Source: Scatosoma sp045577595
GTDB lineage: Bacteria; Bacillota; Clostridia; Christensenellales; Borkfalkiaceae
DNA: 19,491 nucleotides
Assembly: GCA_045577595.1 (NCBI GenBank)
Contig: JAZNIR010000154.1
Span: 1-19,491, forward strand
Direction: 5' to 3'
Shown: positions 7,844 to 13,580 of the stretch, piece after piece
How positions within the stretch are numbered: the stretch's first letter is position 1
Layout: each line of letters starts with the position of its first letter
Translations under genes and position numbers: made by a program
Notes under the pieces: model-generated
Database searches by the model: none
What the model was told of the DNA's origin: nothing
Seen by the model: only the letters and a program-made list of their open reading frames with translations

Positions 7844-8083
7844 ATGACAGCTATTTTATGGGTGAAAGCCAAGCGCCTTGATTTTTCACAAATATTGAGA
7901 GAAAAAATGAAAAAGGGCATCTATATTGAATTAACGCAAAACTTTGTTAGCAACGGAGATACAACATCATTCCGTCAATATGTATGCAAACAAGGAATAG
8001 CCTGTTTCCAAGTAGGGGATGAAAACGGTTTTAAAGAAGCTTGCAAAAAAATGAAATCATACGGATATGAAATAGGCGACTAA
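7844..8083 (+). CDS. Small protein of unknown function, up to 79 aa
   Basis: The open frame begins at an ATG touching the stop of the 13-codon ORF, which suggests translational coupling. An internal ATG at 7907 with GAGAG in front gives a more compact 58-aa product beginning MKKGIYIELTQNF and ending KSYGYEIGD. I do not recognise a family. The C-terminal two thirds (YVCKQGIACFQVGDENGFKEACKKMKSYGYEIGD) look like a small mixed alpha/beta domain; there is no signal peptide or membrane segment. It is the last frame before the strong terminator at 8111-8193, so it probably belongs to the GH28 transcript. It may also be a leftover C-terminal piece of a larger gene. The true start is unsettled. Confidence 0.45.
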   Translation: MTAILWVKAKRLDFSQILREKMKKGIYIELTQNFVSNGDTTSFRQYVCKQGIACFQVGDENGFKEACKKMKSYGYEIGD

Positions 8084-8110
8084 CACAAAACACGAATTGA
8101 AGAAAAACAA

Positions 8111-8193
8111 AAAAGCCGAAAGAAAAAGGGGCGATTGGCAAGCGGTTCAGCGCCAACGCCCTTTTCTTCGGCTTTGTTTTCTTCTCGTTTTTT
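8111..8193 (+). terminator. Long intrinsic terminator ending the glycan cluster
   Basis: AAAGCCGAA plus AGAAAAAGGGGCG (8112-8133) pairs, with small bulges, with CGCCCTTTTCTTCGGCTTT (8157-8175). An inner TTGGC/GCCAA stem sits in the loop. T-rich sequence follows on the plus strand (GTTTTCTTCTCGTTTTTT). The opposite flank is A-rich, so it could also work leftward. Confidence 0.8.
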
Positions 8194-8242
8194 GTAGGTT
8201 TTCTTCAATCGGTTTTGGGGTTGTTTTATATGTTCAGTCGGT

Positions 8243-8308
8243 TGTGGCGTGTGCTTGTATTGGCGAGGCGAAGCCGATCCACTTGTATATATACAAGCAC
8301 ACGCCACA
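8243..8308. repeat. Perfect 18-bp inverted repeat with 30-bp spacer
   Basis: TGTGGCGTGTGCTTGTAT at 8243-8260 is the exact reverse complement of ATACAAGCACACGCCACA at 8291-8308. The spacer holds a small AGGCGAAGCCGATC motif and TATATA. A separate 14-bp palindrome, CATTTTATAAAATG, follows at 8313-8326. There is no gene here and no clear T-tract. It may be a miniature element, a cruciform or binding site, or a folded RNA. The rest of 8194-8482 holds only the upstream region of the HTH gene, with a weak TTGTAA-N17-TAAGAT promoter candidate at 8427-8455. Confidence 0.7.
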
Positions 8309-8482
8309 GTGCCATTTTATAAAATGCTCATATTTTTAATTATTCTTTTTTTGAATATTTGATATTTAGCAAAGTATTAAAATGCTATGGAATTTCAAGT
8401 TCTACCAAAAAGAGACAGGCAAAATATTGTAAAAATACCGAGTTTATGATAAGATTTTAGTGAGCCAAAGGAGGGCGACACT

Positions 8483-9412
8483 ATGAATGATTATAATTTT
8501 GGAAATTTCTTGTGTTCTTTACGAACAGAAAAAGGCTTATCTCAATCTCAACTTGGAGAATTACTTGGTGTAACTAACAAAGCAGTTTCAAAGTGGGAGA
8601 ACGGAGCAACAAAGCCAAACACAAATTTGCTACCCAAAATCGCAGAAATTTTTGACATTACTGTTGAAGAATTGTTTGCTTCTAAAAGAATTCAAAAGAG
8701 CGAAGAATTGGAAAAAATAAAGATTTCACTTGCAAAGCAAAAACAGAAATATGCTAACCTTGTATCAATATTTCTTTCTGCTTTGATAGTAATTCCTTTA
8801 TTGCTTATTGAATTTATTATTATTGTTAATGGTTTTAATTTACCTGATGATGTTTTGGGACCTATTGGAGCGATGTCTTTTATTTTTGGTTTTATTGTTT
8901 GCTTGGTCGCATTTGTAATTTACAAAAAAGATTTAAAAAATAGCACAATTGGGAACATGACAAATGAATTTGCTAAAAAATCTTTATTAGAAAGACTATT
9001 GTTTTATTCAATCATTACTTTATTGGTGTTATTTCTTTTAATCTCAATTCACCCAGTAGTTTTCTCAGTTAATAATTCGAATGGTATGTATATATCATTA
9101 TCAATATGTTCTTTACTTGCAATTCTATTGTTAGGTGTTATTACCTATTCATTAAGTATGAAAAGCATTTTTAAAATAAAATTCTTTAACAATTCAAAAG
9201 AAGCACAAACTAATCGGAATAGAATTAAGTTTTCTGAACTATCTCAAAAAAGTAAAATTCTTACCATTTTTGGATTAACTGTTGCATCCGTTCCTATTAT
9301 TTTGTTTTCACTTTCAATGTTTTTTGAATTTTATGGTTTACAATTTATTGTTGCAGCAATATCAACTATAATATGCTTTATTTTATCTTGGATAATTAAA
9401 AAAGACAAATAG
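8483..9412 (+). CDS. XRE-type HTH regulator fused to six transmembrane segments
   Basis: ATG follows AAAGGAGGG, a near-perfect ribosome binding site. Residues about 6-65 are a classic Cro/C1 (XRE, HTH_3) domain: LRTEKGLSQSQLGELLGV, then NKAVSKWENG with the recognition helix, and PNTNLLPKIAEIFDITVEELF. Residues 70-90 are a charged linker. Hydrophobic spans at about 92-116, 126-147, 171-189, 202-225, 259-281 and 285-305 suggest six membrane helices. The protein is therefore likely a membrane-tethered DNA-binding regulator, perhaps sensing membrane stress or an antimicrobial. The gene is clearly more AT-rich than its neighbours and stands alone with no partner transporter, which suggests recent acquisition. 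The target genes are unknown; the signal may be a lipid or peptide, which is inference. Confidence 0.85.
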   Translation: MNDYNFGNFLCSLRTEKGLSQSQLGELLGVTNKAVSKWENGATKPNTNLLPKIAEIFDITVEELFASKRIQKSEELEKIKISLAKQKQKYANLVSIFLSALIVIPLLLIEFIIIVNGFNLPDDVLGPIGAMSFIFGFIVCLVAFVIYKKDLKNSTIGNMTNEFAKKSLLERLLFYSIITLLVLFLLISIHPVVFSVNNSNGMYISLSICSLLAILLLGVITYSLSMKSIFKIKFFNNSKEAQTNRNRIKFSELSQKSKILTIFGLTVASVPIILFSLSMFFEFYGLQFIVAAISTIICFILSWIIKKDK

Positions 9413-9468
9413 AATAAGAATTCAAAAAAGCAAGACATACTCAGTAGCCACTTTTTTTGCCAAAAGTA

Positions 9469-9497
9469 TTGACAAAAATATAACTAATGGTTATAAT
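9469..9497 (+). promoter_or_regulatory. Consensus sigma-A promoter of the orphan RNA
   Basis: TTGACA at 9469-9474 and TATAAT at 9492-9497 are both perfect consensus and are separated by exactly 17 bp. Transcription should start near 9504, and the transcript would run into the hairpins of the small RNA. Confidence 0.85.
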
Positions 9498-9503
9498 GAA
9501 TAT

Positions 9504-9595
9504 AGAAAGAGCCATCCGATGACGGTTATGCTCTGAGAAGAATAAGAAACAATCGCCTTACTCCGTCAAAAGCAAAGGCGATTATTTCTTTTTTA
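9504..9595 (+). ncRNA. Orphan small structured RNA, about 90 nt
   Basis: The start is set by the promoter at 9469-9497, the end by the intrinsic terminator. A 5' hairpin pairs AGAGC (9508-9512) with GCTCT (9530-9534) and contains an inner CCG-ATGA-CGG hairpin at 9516-9525. An unpaired purine-rich linker (GAGAAGAATAAG) leads to the terminator stem. TGACGG (9520-9525) is complementary to CCGTCA (9563-9568) in the terminator loop, so an alternative fold or pseudoknot is possible. No good coding frame exists; the ATGs at about 9497 and 9519 stop after at most 8 codons. The downstream ECF gene has its own promoter, so this could be a free small RNA, an antisense-type RNA of a type I toxin-antitoxin locus, or a riboswitch with a terminated transcript. 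I could not match it to a known riboswitch class. Confidence 0.6.
9544..9595 (+). terminator. Intrinsic terminator of the orphan RNA
   Basis: AAGAAACAATCGCCTT (9544-9559) pairs with AAGGCGATTATTTCTT (9575-9590) over 16 positions with one mismatch (C with A). The 15-nt loop is at 9560-9574. T-rich sequence follows (TTTTATCGTTTTTTG). Confidence 0.85.
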
Positions 9596-9718
9596 TCGTT
9601 TTTTGTTTATAAACACGGCTATGCATATTTTGCAAAAACGGCAGAGTATTTTTTAACGGAATATCAGGGTACGTTGGTTGGGCGAACGAAAAAATAACGT
9701 AAAAAATCATTCATTTGC

Positions 9719-9747
9719 TTGACAAGCAAAAACGAAAGGTGTATAAT
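9719..9747 (+). promoter_or_regulatory. Consensus promoter of the ECF S-component gene
   Basis: TTGACA at 9719-9724 and TATAAT at 9742-9747 are perfect hexamers with a 17-bp spacer. A start near 9754 leaves a leader of about 25 nt before the ATG at 9779. This excludes the upstream TTG frame starting at 9719, because that codon lies in the -35 box. The gap 9600-9718 holds nothing else recognisable. Confidence 0.85.
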
Positions 9748-9778
9748 AAGAAAAATTAAAAGAAACGAAGGTACGTCT

Positions 9779-10345
9779 ATGAAAAAAACGGTTTGTTTAC
9801 GTTCGAACGGTTTGGCAAAACAACTCACTTTTACGGCGGTGTTCGCCGCGCTTTGTTGCGTGGCTACGTGTTTAATCGCGATTCCTTTGCCGAACGGATA
9901 TTTTAATACGGGCGACGTTTTCGTGTTGCTTGCGGGTTGGTGTTTAGGACCGCTTTTCGGTGGTGTTGCGGCAGCGACGGGTAGTGCGCTTGCCGACGTT
10001 TTAATGGGATATGCTTTATATGCCCCCGCCACCTTTATTATTAAAGGTTTGGACGCAATCGTTGCCTATTACGTTTATCAAATTATTAAAAAGCTGATAA
10101 AAAGCGAAAAGGTGGATTTTATTCCCCGAGCGTTTTCCGCCATATTAGGGGAACTTTTGATGGTATCCGGATATTGCTTGTTTGAAATCTATCTTTACGG
10201 CGTAGGCGGTGCATTGGCGAGCGTAGTGGGTAACCTTTTGCAAGGCGGATGTTGCGCGCTTTGTGCGGTGTTGCTGATGACGGCGTTGTATTCGGTGTCC
10301 GCAGTACGGAAATTTTTCCCGCACCTTTCCAATTTAGAGAATTAA
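9779..10345 (+). CDS. ECF transporter S component (vitamin-type substrate-binding membrane protein)
   Basis: The start is fixed by the promoter at 9719-9747. The 188-aa product begins MKKTVCLRSNGLAKQ and has about six hydrophobic segments. It carries the typical S-component features: a long N-terminal helix (LTFTAVFAALCCVATCLI), IPLPNGYFNTGDVFVLLAG, GPLFGGVAAATGSALADVLMGY, and APATFIIKGLDAIVAYY. This pattern matches the DUF1393/PF07155-type family, in which members bind vitamins or related small molecules such as pantothenate, riboflavin or others. Specificity cannot be told here. No EcfA1/A2/T genes are adjacent, so the protein probably shares an energising module encoded elsewhere. It converges with the minus-strand esterase gene across a bidirectional terminator. 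The Shine-Dalgarno is modest (GAAGG). Confidence 0.85.
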   Translation: MKKTVCLRSNGLAKQLTFTAVFAALCCVATCLIAIPLPNGYFNTGDVFVLLAGWCLGPLFGGVAAATGSALADVLMGYALYAPATFIIKGLDAIVAYYVYQIIKKLIKSEKVDFIPRAFSAILGELLMVSGYCLFEIYLYGVGGALASVVGNLLQGGCCALCAVLLMTALYSVSAVRKFFPHLSNLEN

Positions 10346-10350
10346 GAAAA

Positions 10351-10385
10351 AAACCCCGAGCTTTCAAATTGAAAGTTCGGGGTTT
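10351..10385. terminator. Bidirectional terminator between convergent genes
   Basis: AAACCCCGAGCTTTCAA (10351-10367) pairs with TTGAAAGTTCGGGGTTT (10369-10385) with one G-T wobble and a minimal loop. The stem ends in A-rich sequence on the left and T-rich sequence on the right, so it can serve both the ECF gene and the minus-strand hydrolase gene. Confidence 0.85.
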
Positions 10386-10399
10386 ATACATAAAAATTT

Positions 10400-11074
10400 T
10401 TAACCGTATATAACGCTATCGCGACACTCGTTTATCAATTCTTTCGCTTTATCGTTTTTGTGAGAAAGCAACCATTTAAAAACTTCGGGATTATTAAACG
10501 TGTCGTCCCATGCGTTGTGGTCGTTTTGCGGGAATATCGTAATTTTTGCGTTATTATTCCCAAACGAATTGATTTTGTCCACCATTTTTTTGCTTTCTTC
10601 GGGATATACGACGTCGTCTAAACCGCCGTGAAACGCCCAAACGGGCATATTTGCCAATTGACCTGCGTTCCAATACATACCGCCCCCGCAAATGGGAACG
10701 ATGGCCGCAAAATATTCGGGCATCGTCATTGCAAGTTGCCAAGTGCCGTATCCGCCCATACTGTTGCCCATTAAATAAAAATGGTTCGTGTCGGTGTAGC
10801 TTTCCGCGAAAATAGCTTTGGTGAATTTTTGTAATTTTTCAAATACGTCAAACCAACTGTTGGCGTTGCACCAAGGCATTACACAAACGAAAGGGAAGTC
10901 GGTGTGTTTTTCGGTGAGCGTAAAAAAGGAATGTTCTCGCTTATCTACACCCGTCGTTCTTCCACCAGCGCCGTGTAAAAACAAAATAACAGGGTATTTC
11001 TTGCCACTTACGTAGCCGTTGGGATAGCGGATAATATATTGAAGATTTTCAAGTTCTTTTATTTCAAAATTCAT
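10400..11074 (-). CDS. Alpha/beta hydrolase, small esterase or peptidase-like
   Basis: On the minus strand, ATG at 11074 is preceded by AAAGGAG (reading GGAGATACTT-ATG). The 224-aa protein is a compact alpha/beta hydrolase: oxyanion segment LFLHGAGGRT, nucleophile elbow GNSMGGYG with Ser105, acid Asp153/Asp154 in HGGLDDVVYP, and His186 in NDHNAWDD. The arrangement resembles the COG4099-type predicted peptidases and esterases (prolyl oligopeptidase or dienelactone hydrolase relatives). There is no signal peptide, so it is probably cytoplasmic. It stands alone, with its own extended -10 promoter, and is not in an operon with its neighbours. A second hydrolase of this fold is encoded at 3621-4664, but the two differ in size and sequence and are not close paralogues. 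The substrate is unknown. Confidence 0.85.
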   Translation of the reverse strand: MNFEIKELENLQYIIRYPNGYVSGKKYPVILFLHGAGGRTTGVDKREHSFFTLTEKHTDFPFVCVMPWCNANSWFDVFEKLQKFTKAIFAESYTDTNHFYLMGNSMGGYGTWQLAMTMPEYFAAIVPICGGGMYWNAGQLANMPVWAFHGGLDDVVYPEESKKMVDKINSFGNNNAKITIFPQNDHNAWDDTFNNPEVFKWLLSHKNDKAKELINECRDSVIYG

Positions 11075-11094
11075 AAGTATCTCCTTTGAAATTT

Positions 11095-11123
11095 ATTATA
11101 TCACGTATATTTTGTAAAAGCAA
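11095..11123 (-). promoter_or_regulatory. Extended -10 promoter of the minus-strand hydrolase
   Basis: Reading leftward, TTGCTT (11123-11118) and TATAAT (11100-11095) are 17 bp apart. The -35 matches only in its first three bases, but TGA precedes TATAAT, giving an extended -10 (TGATATAAT). Confidence 0.6.
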
Positions 11124-11183
11124 GCATTGAATAAAAAAAATAAAAAAAATCAAAAAAAAATTAAAAGAGTAGCGTTTATATAA

Positions 11184-11212
11184 TTGTAAAATTAAAATAA
11201 ATTTGCTATAAT
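11184..11212 (+). promoter_or_regulatory. Promoter of purC
   Basis: TTGTAA (11184-11189) and TATAAT (11207-11212) have a 17-bp spacer. TG at 11204-11205 just before the -10 gives an extended -10. The leader of about 65 nt to purC contains no obvious attenuator. Confidence 0.6.
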
Positions 11213-11281
11213 TATTTCGTGGATAAGCGAAAAAACGCGTAATCCCTTGAAAACGATATTTTTTTTAACAGGAGTTGTTAT

Positions 11282-11965
11282 ATGGAAAAAATTTACACAG
11301 GTAAAACAAAAGACGTTTACAAACTTGATAACGGCAACGTTATGCTGAAATTTAAGGACGATTGCACCGGCAAAGACGGCGTATTCGACCCTGGTGAAAA
11401 CACGGTTGGGCTTACGATTGAAGGGATTGGCAAAGCAAACTTGAAATCTTCCGTGTATTATTTCGAAATGCTTAAAAAAGTGGGCATTAAAACGCATTAC
11501 GTTTCTGCCGACGTAGAAAACGCTACGATGGAAGTACTTCCCGCAACGGTGTTCGGGCACGGATTGGAAGTAATTTGCCGTTTGGTTGCGACGGGTAGCT
11601 TTATCCGTAGATACGGCGAATATATCGCAGACGGCACGAAACTTGACGGCGGTTACGTGGAATGTACCTTTAAAAACGACGCAAAGGGCGACCCTTTGGT
11701 TACGGCGGAAGGTCTTGCTGCGCTTGGCGTTATGAGTATGGAAATGTTCCAAAGTATGAAAGAACAAACGTTGAAAATCACCAAAGTCGTAGCGGACGAT
11801 TTGAAATCTATCGGCCTTGACCTTTGGGATATTAAGTTTGAATTCGGTTATAATAACGGCGAAGTTATGCTTATCGATGAAATCGCGTCGGGCAATATGC
11901 GCGTTTATAAAGACGGCAAAATCGTCGACCCCGTAGAACTTACCAAACTCATCAACAATAGATAA
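11282..11965 (+). CDS. purC: Phosphoribosylaminoimidazole-succinocarboxamide synthase (SAICAR synthetase)
   Basis: ATG follows AGGAG about 9 nt upstream. The 227-aa length is normal for PurC. Diagnostic stretches are MEKIYTGKTKDVYKL at the N-terminus, EVICRLVATGSFIRRYG near residue 100, DLWDIKFEFG, and LIDEIASGNMRVY near the C-terminus. The enzyme joins aspartate to CAIR with ATP to make SAICAR, a step of purine nucleotide synthesis in the cytoplasm. It stands apart from other pur genes, with its own promoter, and is followed after 28 bp by a dehydrogenase gene in the same orientation. Regulation by a purine riboswitch is not apparent in the leader. Confidence in this assignment is high. Confidence 0.95.
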   Translation: MEKIYTGKTKDVYKLDNGNVMLKFKDDCTGKDGVFDPGENTVGLTIEGIGKANLKSSVYYFEMLKKVGIKTHYVSADVENATMEVLPATVFGHGLEVICRLVATGSFIRRYGEYIADGTKLDGGYVECTFKNDAKGDPLVTAEGLAALGVMSMEMFQSMKEQTLKITKVVADDLKSIGLDLWDIKFEFGYNNGEVMLIDEIASGNMRVYKDGKIVDPVELTKLINNR

Positions 11966-11993
11966 TAGGGATAAGAAAAGGAGAAAATGATTT

Positions 11994-12758
11994 ATGGGAC
12001 GTTTAGACGGTAAAGTGGCGATTATAACGGGTGGAAACTCGGGTGTTGGCGCGGCAACGGCGGAACTCTTTGCTAAAGAAGGCGCAAAGGTGGTTATCAC
12101 CGCAAGACGCGTACCGCAATTAGAAGAAGTGGCGGAAAAAATTCGCCAAGCGGGCGGAGAAGTGCTTACCATTCCTTGCGACGTTTCCAAAGTGGACGCT
12201 GTGGAAGAAATGGTGGCAAAAGTAGTGGAAACCTACGGACAAATCGACGTGTTGGTAAACAACGCGGGCGTTTTGGAGGCAGGCTTAAAACCTATTGATT
12301 GTTGCACGGACGAAGATTTGGAATGGGTGCTTGGTATCAATACGAAAGGTTGCTTGTATTGCACGCGCGCGGTGGTTAAGGAAATGATGAAGAATAATAA
12401 AGGCTCTATCATCAATCTTGATTCGGTGGCGGGTGCATTCGGTACGGGTGGCGCTTCGTACGTAACGAGTAAAGCGGCTGTAATCGGCTTGACCAAACAT
12501 ACGGCGTTGCGTTTTACGGGCACGGGAATTCGTTGTAATTCGGTAAATCCCAGCACGATTGTTACGCCTATGACGATGACGACCGACCCGAAAACGTTAA
12601 ACCCGAGTATGATGGGGCAAATGAACAAGCATATGAACCTTTCGGTAAGCCCTTGTATGCCTATCGACGTGGCGAATATTTTGCTTTTCCTTGCCAGCGA
12701 CGAATCGCGCGCCATCACGGGGCAAGTAATCGTCTCCGATTTCGGCGCAACGTTGTAA
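11994..12758 (+). CDS. Short-chain dehydrogenase/reductase (SDR), classical type
   Basis: AAAAGGAG lies 10 nt before ATG. The 254-aa protein has all classical SDR marks: TGGNSGVG (12-19) for cofactor binding, Asp63 in CDVS, NNAG at 89-92, Asn116, catalytic Ser144 and the Y156-x3-K160 pair in YVTSK. The first-loop residues after the second strand are ITARR, which often favours NADP(H). The conserved ending is ITGQVIVSDFGATL, in place of the usual V-DGG. Substrate cannot be inferred; relatives act on sugars, steroids, bile acids or acyl chains. It is probably co-transcribed with purC and stops at the terminator at 12785-12819, with no evident functional link to purine synthesis. Confidence 0.88.
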   Translation: MGRLDGKVAIITGGNSGVGAATAELFAKEGAKVVITARRVPQLEEVAEKIRQAGGEVLTIPCDVSKVDAVEEMVAKVVETYGQIDVLVNNAGVLEAGLKPIDCCTDEDLEWVLGINTKGCLYCTRAVVKEMMKNNKGSIINLDSVAGAFGTGGASYVTSKAAVIGLTKHTALRFTGTGIRCNSVNPSTIVTPMTMTTDPKTLNPSMMGQMNKHMNLSVSPCMPIDVANILLFLASDESRAITGQVIVSDFGATL

Positions 12759-12784
12759 TTGCATTAAATAATTGTTAAAAGAGA

Positions 12785-12819
12785 AAGAACTTCGAATAAA
12801 CGATTCGAAGTTCTTTTTT
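12785..12819 (+). terminator. Intrinsic terminator after the SDR gene
   Basis: AAGAACTTCGAAT (12785-12797) pairs perfectly with ATTCGAAGTTCTT (12803-12815) around AAACG, followed by TTTT and further T-rich sequence. Confidence 0.88.
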
Positions 12820-12849
12820 GCTATTTTTTTTTGTGTTTCCAATTTTTTG

Positions 12850-12968
12850 CTAAAAGCTTGCGCTTAAAAGAGTGTAAATGGAAGAGTTGGTGGTTACGCC
12901 GTCATAGGGTAGCAATCATAAATACGTTTGATGCTTTGAATGTTTGCGTCGTCAATAAGTAGTTTCAT
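12850..12968 (-). pseudogene. Transaldolase-like (fructose-6-phosphate aldolase type) gene remnant
   Basis: On the minus strand the ATG at 12968 opens MKLLIDDANIQSIKRIYDCYPM, which matches the N-terminus of small transaldolase-like proteins (M-K-L-x-I-D-x-A-N-x-x-x-I). It then stops at 12894. One base shift restores DGVTTNSSI, matching the conserved G-V-T-T-N-P/S-S motif of the same family, and this new frame stops at 12850. Only about 40 of the usual 215-220 residues remain. Hence it is a 3'-truncated and frameshifted remnant. It starts 36 bp after the SIS-domain remnant on the same strand, which suggests both were once one sugar-metabolism operon. Confidence 0.65.
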
Positions 12969-13003
12969 AAAATATTTCCAATAAATTATTTTTTAGTCGT
13001 TTG

Positions 13004-13240
13004 TTAAGATTTGAATTTTTTTTGTTCTTTTTGATAATCGGATTCTTCAATCATAGCCGCTTGAAGCGCGTGGAACAGCATACAAAGCGCTGTTGTGCTC
13101 GTCGTGCCTTGCATATTATATTTGTCCGTTTCGCGATTTACGTATTGTTTAATACGACGTCGGCGTTGATTGCAAGGGGGGATTCGAGATTCTCTGTAAT
13201 AGTAATTACAAAAACACCTTTGGCTTTGTAAAAAGCAAAA
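13004..13240 (-). pseudogene. SIS-domain sugar isomerase or regulator remnant
   Basis: Reading leftward from about 13240: AKGVFVITITENLESPLAIN, then ADVVLNNT and a stop at 13138; after a one-base shift VNRETDKYNMQGTTSTTALC continues to a stop at 13004 (ending KFKS). The first half matches the SIS pattern (A-K-x-x-G-x-x-V-I-x-I-T...S-P-L-A...A-D-x-V-L), the second the family's C-terminal helix region. The N-terminal part is missing: homology ends near 13240, where a plus-strand promoter begins. SIS domains bind phosphosugars, in isomerases and RpiR-type regulators. It is a truncated, frameshifted gene. Confidence 0.7.
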
Positions 13241-13245
13241 AATAT

Positions 13246-13274
13246 TTGACGAAACAAAATAAAGCTTGTATAAT
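13246..13274 (+). promoter_or_regulatory. Strong promoter upstream of the secreted-protein gene
   Basis: TTGACG (13246-13251) and TATAAT (13269-13274) with a 17-bp spacer. Transcription from here would cover the fragment at 13313-13535 and probably the large secreted-protein gene at 13581, giving a leader of about 300 nt. It directly abuts the decayed SIS gene on the other strand. Confidence 0.75.
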
Positions 13275-13312
13275 AGTTATAAGATAAATAATCACGTAAG
13301 AGATTTGAAAGA

Positions 13313-13535
13313 ATGCAAACAAAGATAAACGTTTTCTTTTTTTGAAATTGGTTCAAAGTCGTGTTTATACGGCGATGATATTTTAGAGTTGGCAAAAGCG
13401 GTGAAAGACGTTAATAAAAATATTTTGGTGTTGACGGCGGAAGGAATTTGCCGTAAAGATGGGACGATTTCGGCAAGAAGCACGACAGCGTGCAAATCAT
13501 TTTCTCGAATATGGGCATTTATAAAAAAATATTAA
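13313..13535 (+). pseudogene. Frameshifted gene fragment of unknown family
   Basis: ATG at 13313 opens MQTKINVFFF and stops at once within a T7 run. Skipping one T gives an open frame reading EIGSKSCLYGDDILELAKAV, then KDVNKNILVLTAEGICRKDG, to a stop at 13533-13535, about 73 codons in total. Its amphipathic pattern and codon use look like real coding sequence, while the opposite-strand frame looks like a shadow. I do not recognise the family. The shift may be decay, a sequencing error in the homopolymer, or phase variation. Two small hairpins (GCACG/CGTGC near 13480-13495 and ACGGT/ACCGT near 13538-13553) follow. Confidence 0.4.
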
Positions 13536-13580
13536 AAACGGTGCATAACCGTAAAAATAAAAAATTGGGAGAAGTTTTTT

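Noticed and set aside
8080..8339. Overlapping short ORFs on both strands around the terminator and inverted repeat
   Set aside because: Their codons are the arms of the terminator and inverted repeat; no ribosome binding site or family resemblance.
9504..9595. TPP or THF riboswitch, because of CTGAGA and the ECF gene downstream
   Set aside because: CTGAGA is only a short match; the other conserved TPP elements are missing, no THF core was seen, and the ECF gene has its own promoter beyond the terminator.
9719..9778. Longer start for the ECF S component
   Set aside because: The first codon would lie in the -35 box of a consensus promoter; transcription begins later, near 9754.
11192..12190. 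332-aa minus-strand ORF opposite purC
   Set aside because: It is a shadow of purC, whose motifs, promoter and ribosome binding site are clear on the plus strand.
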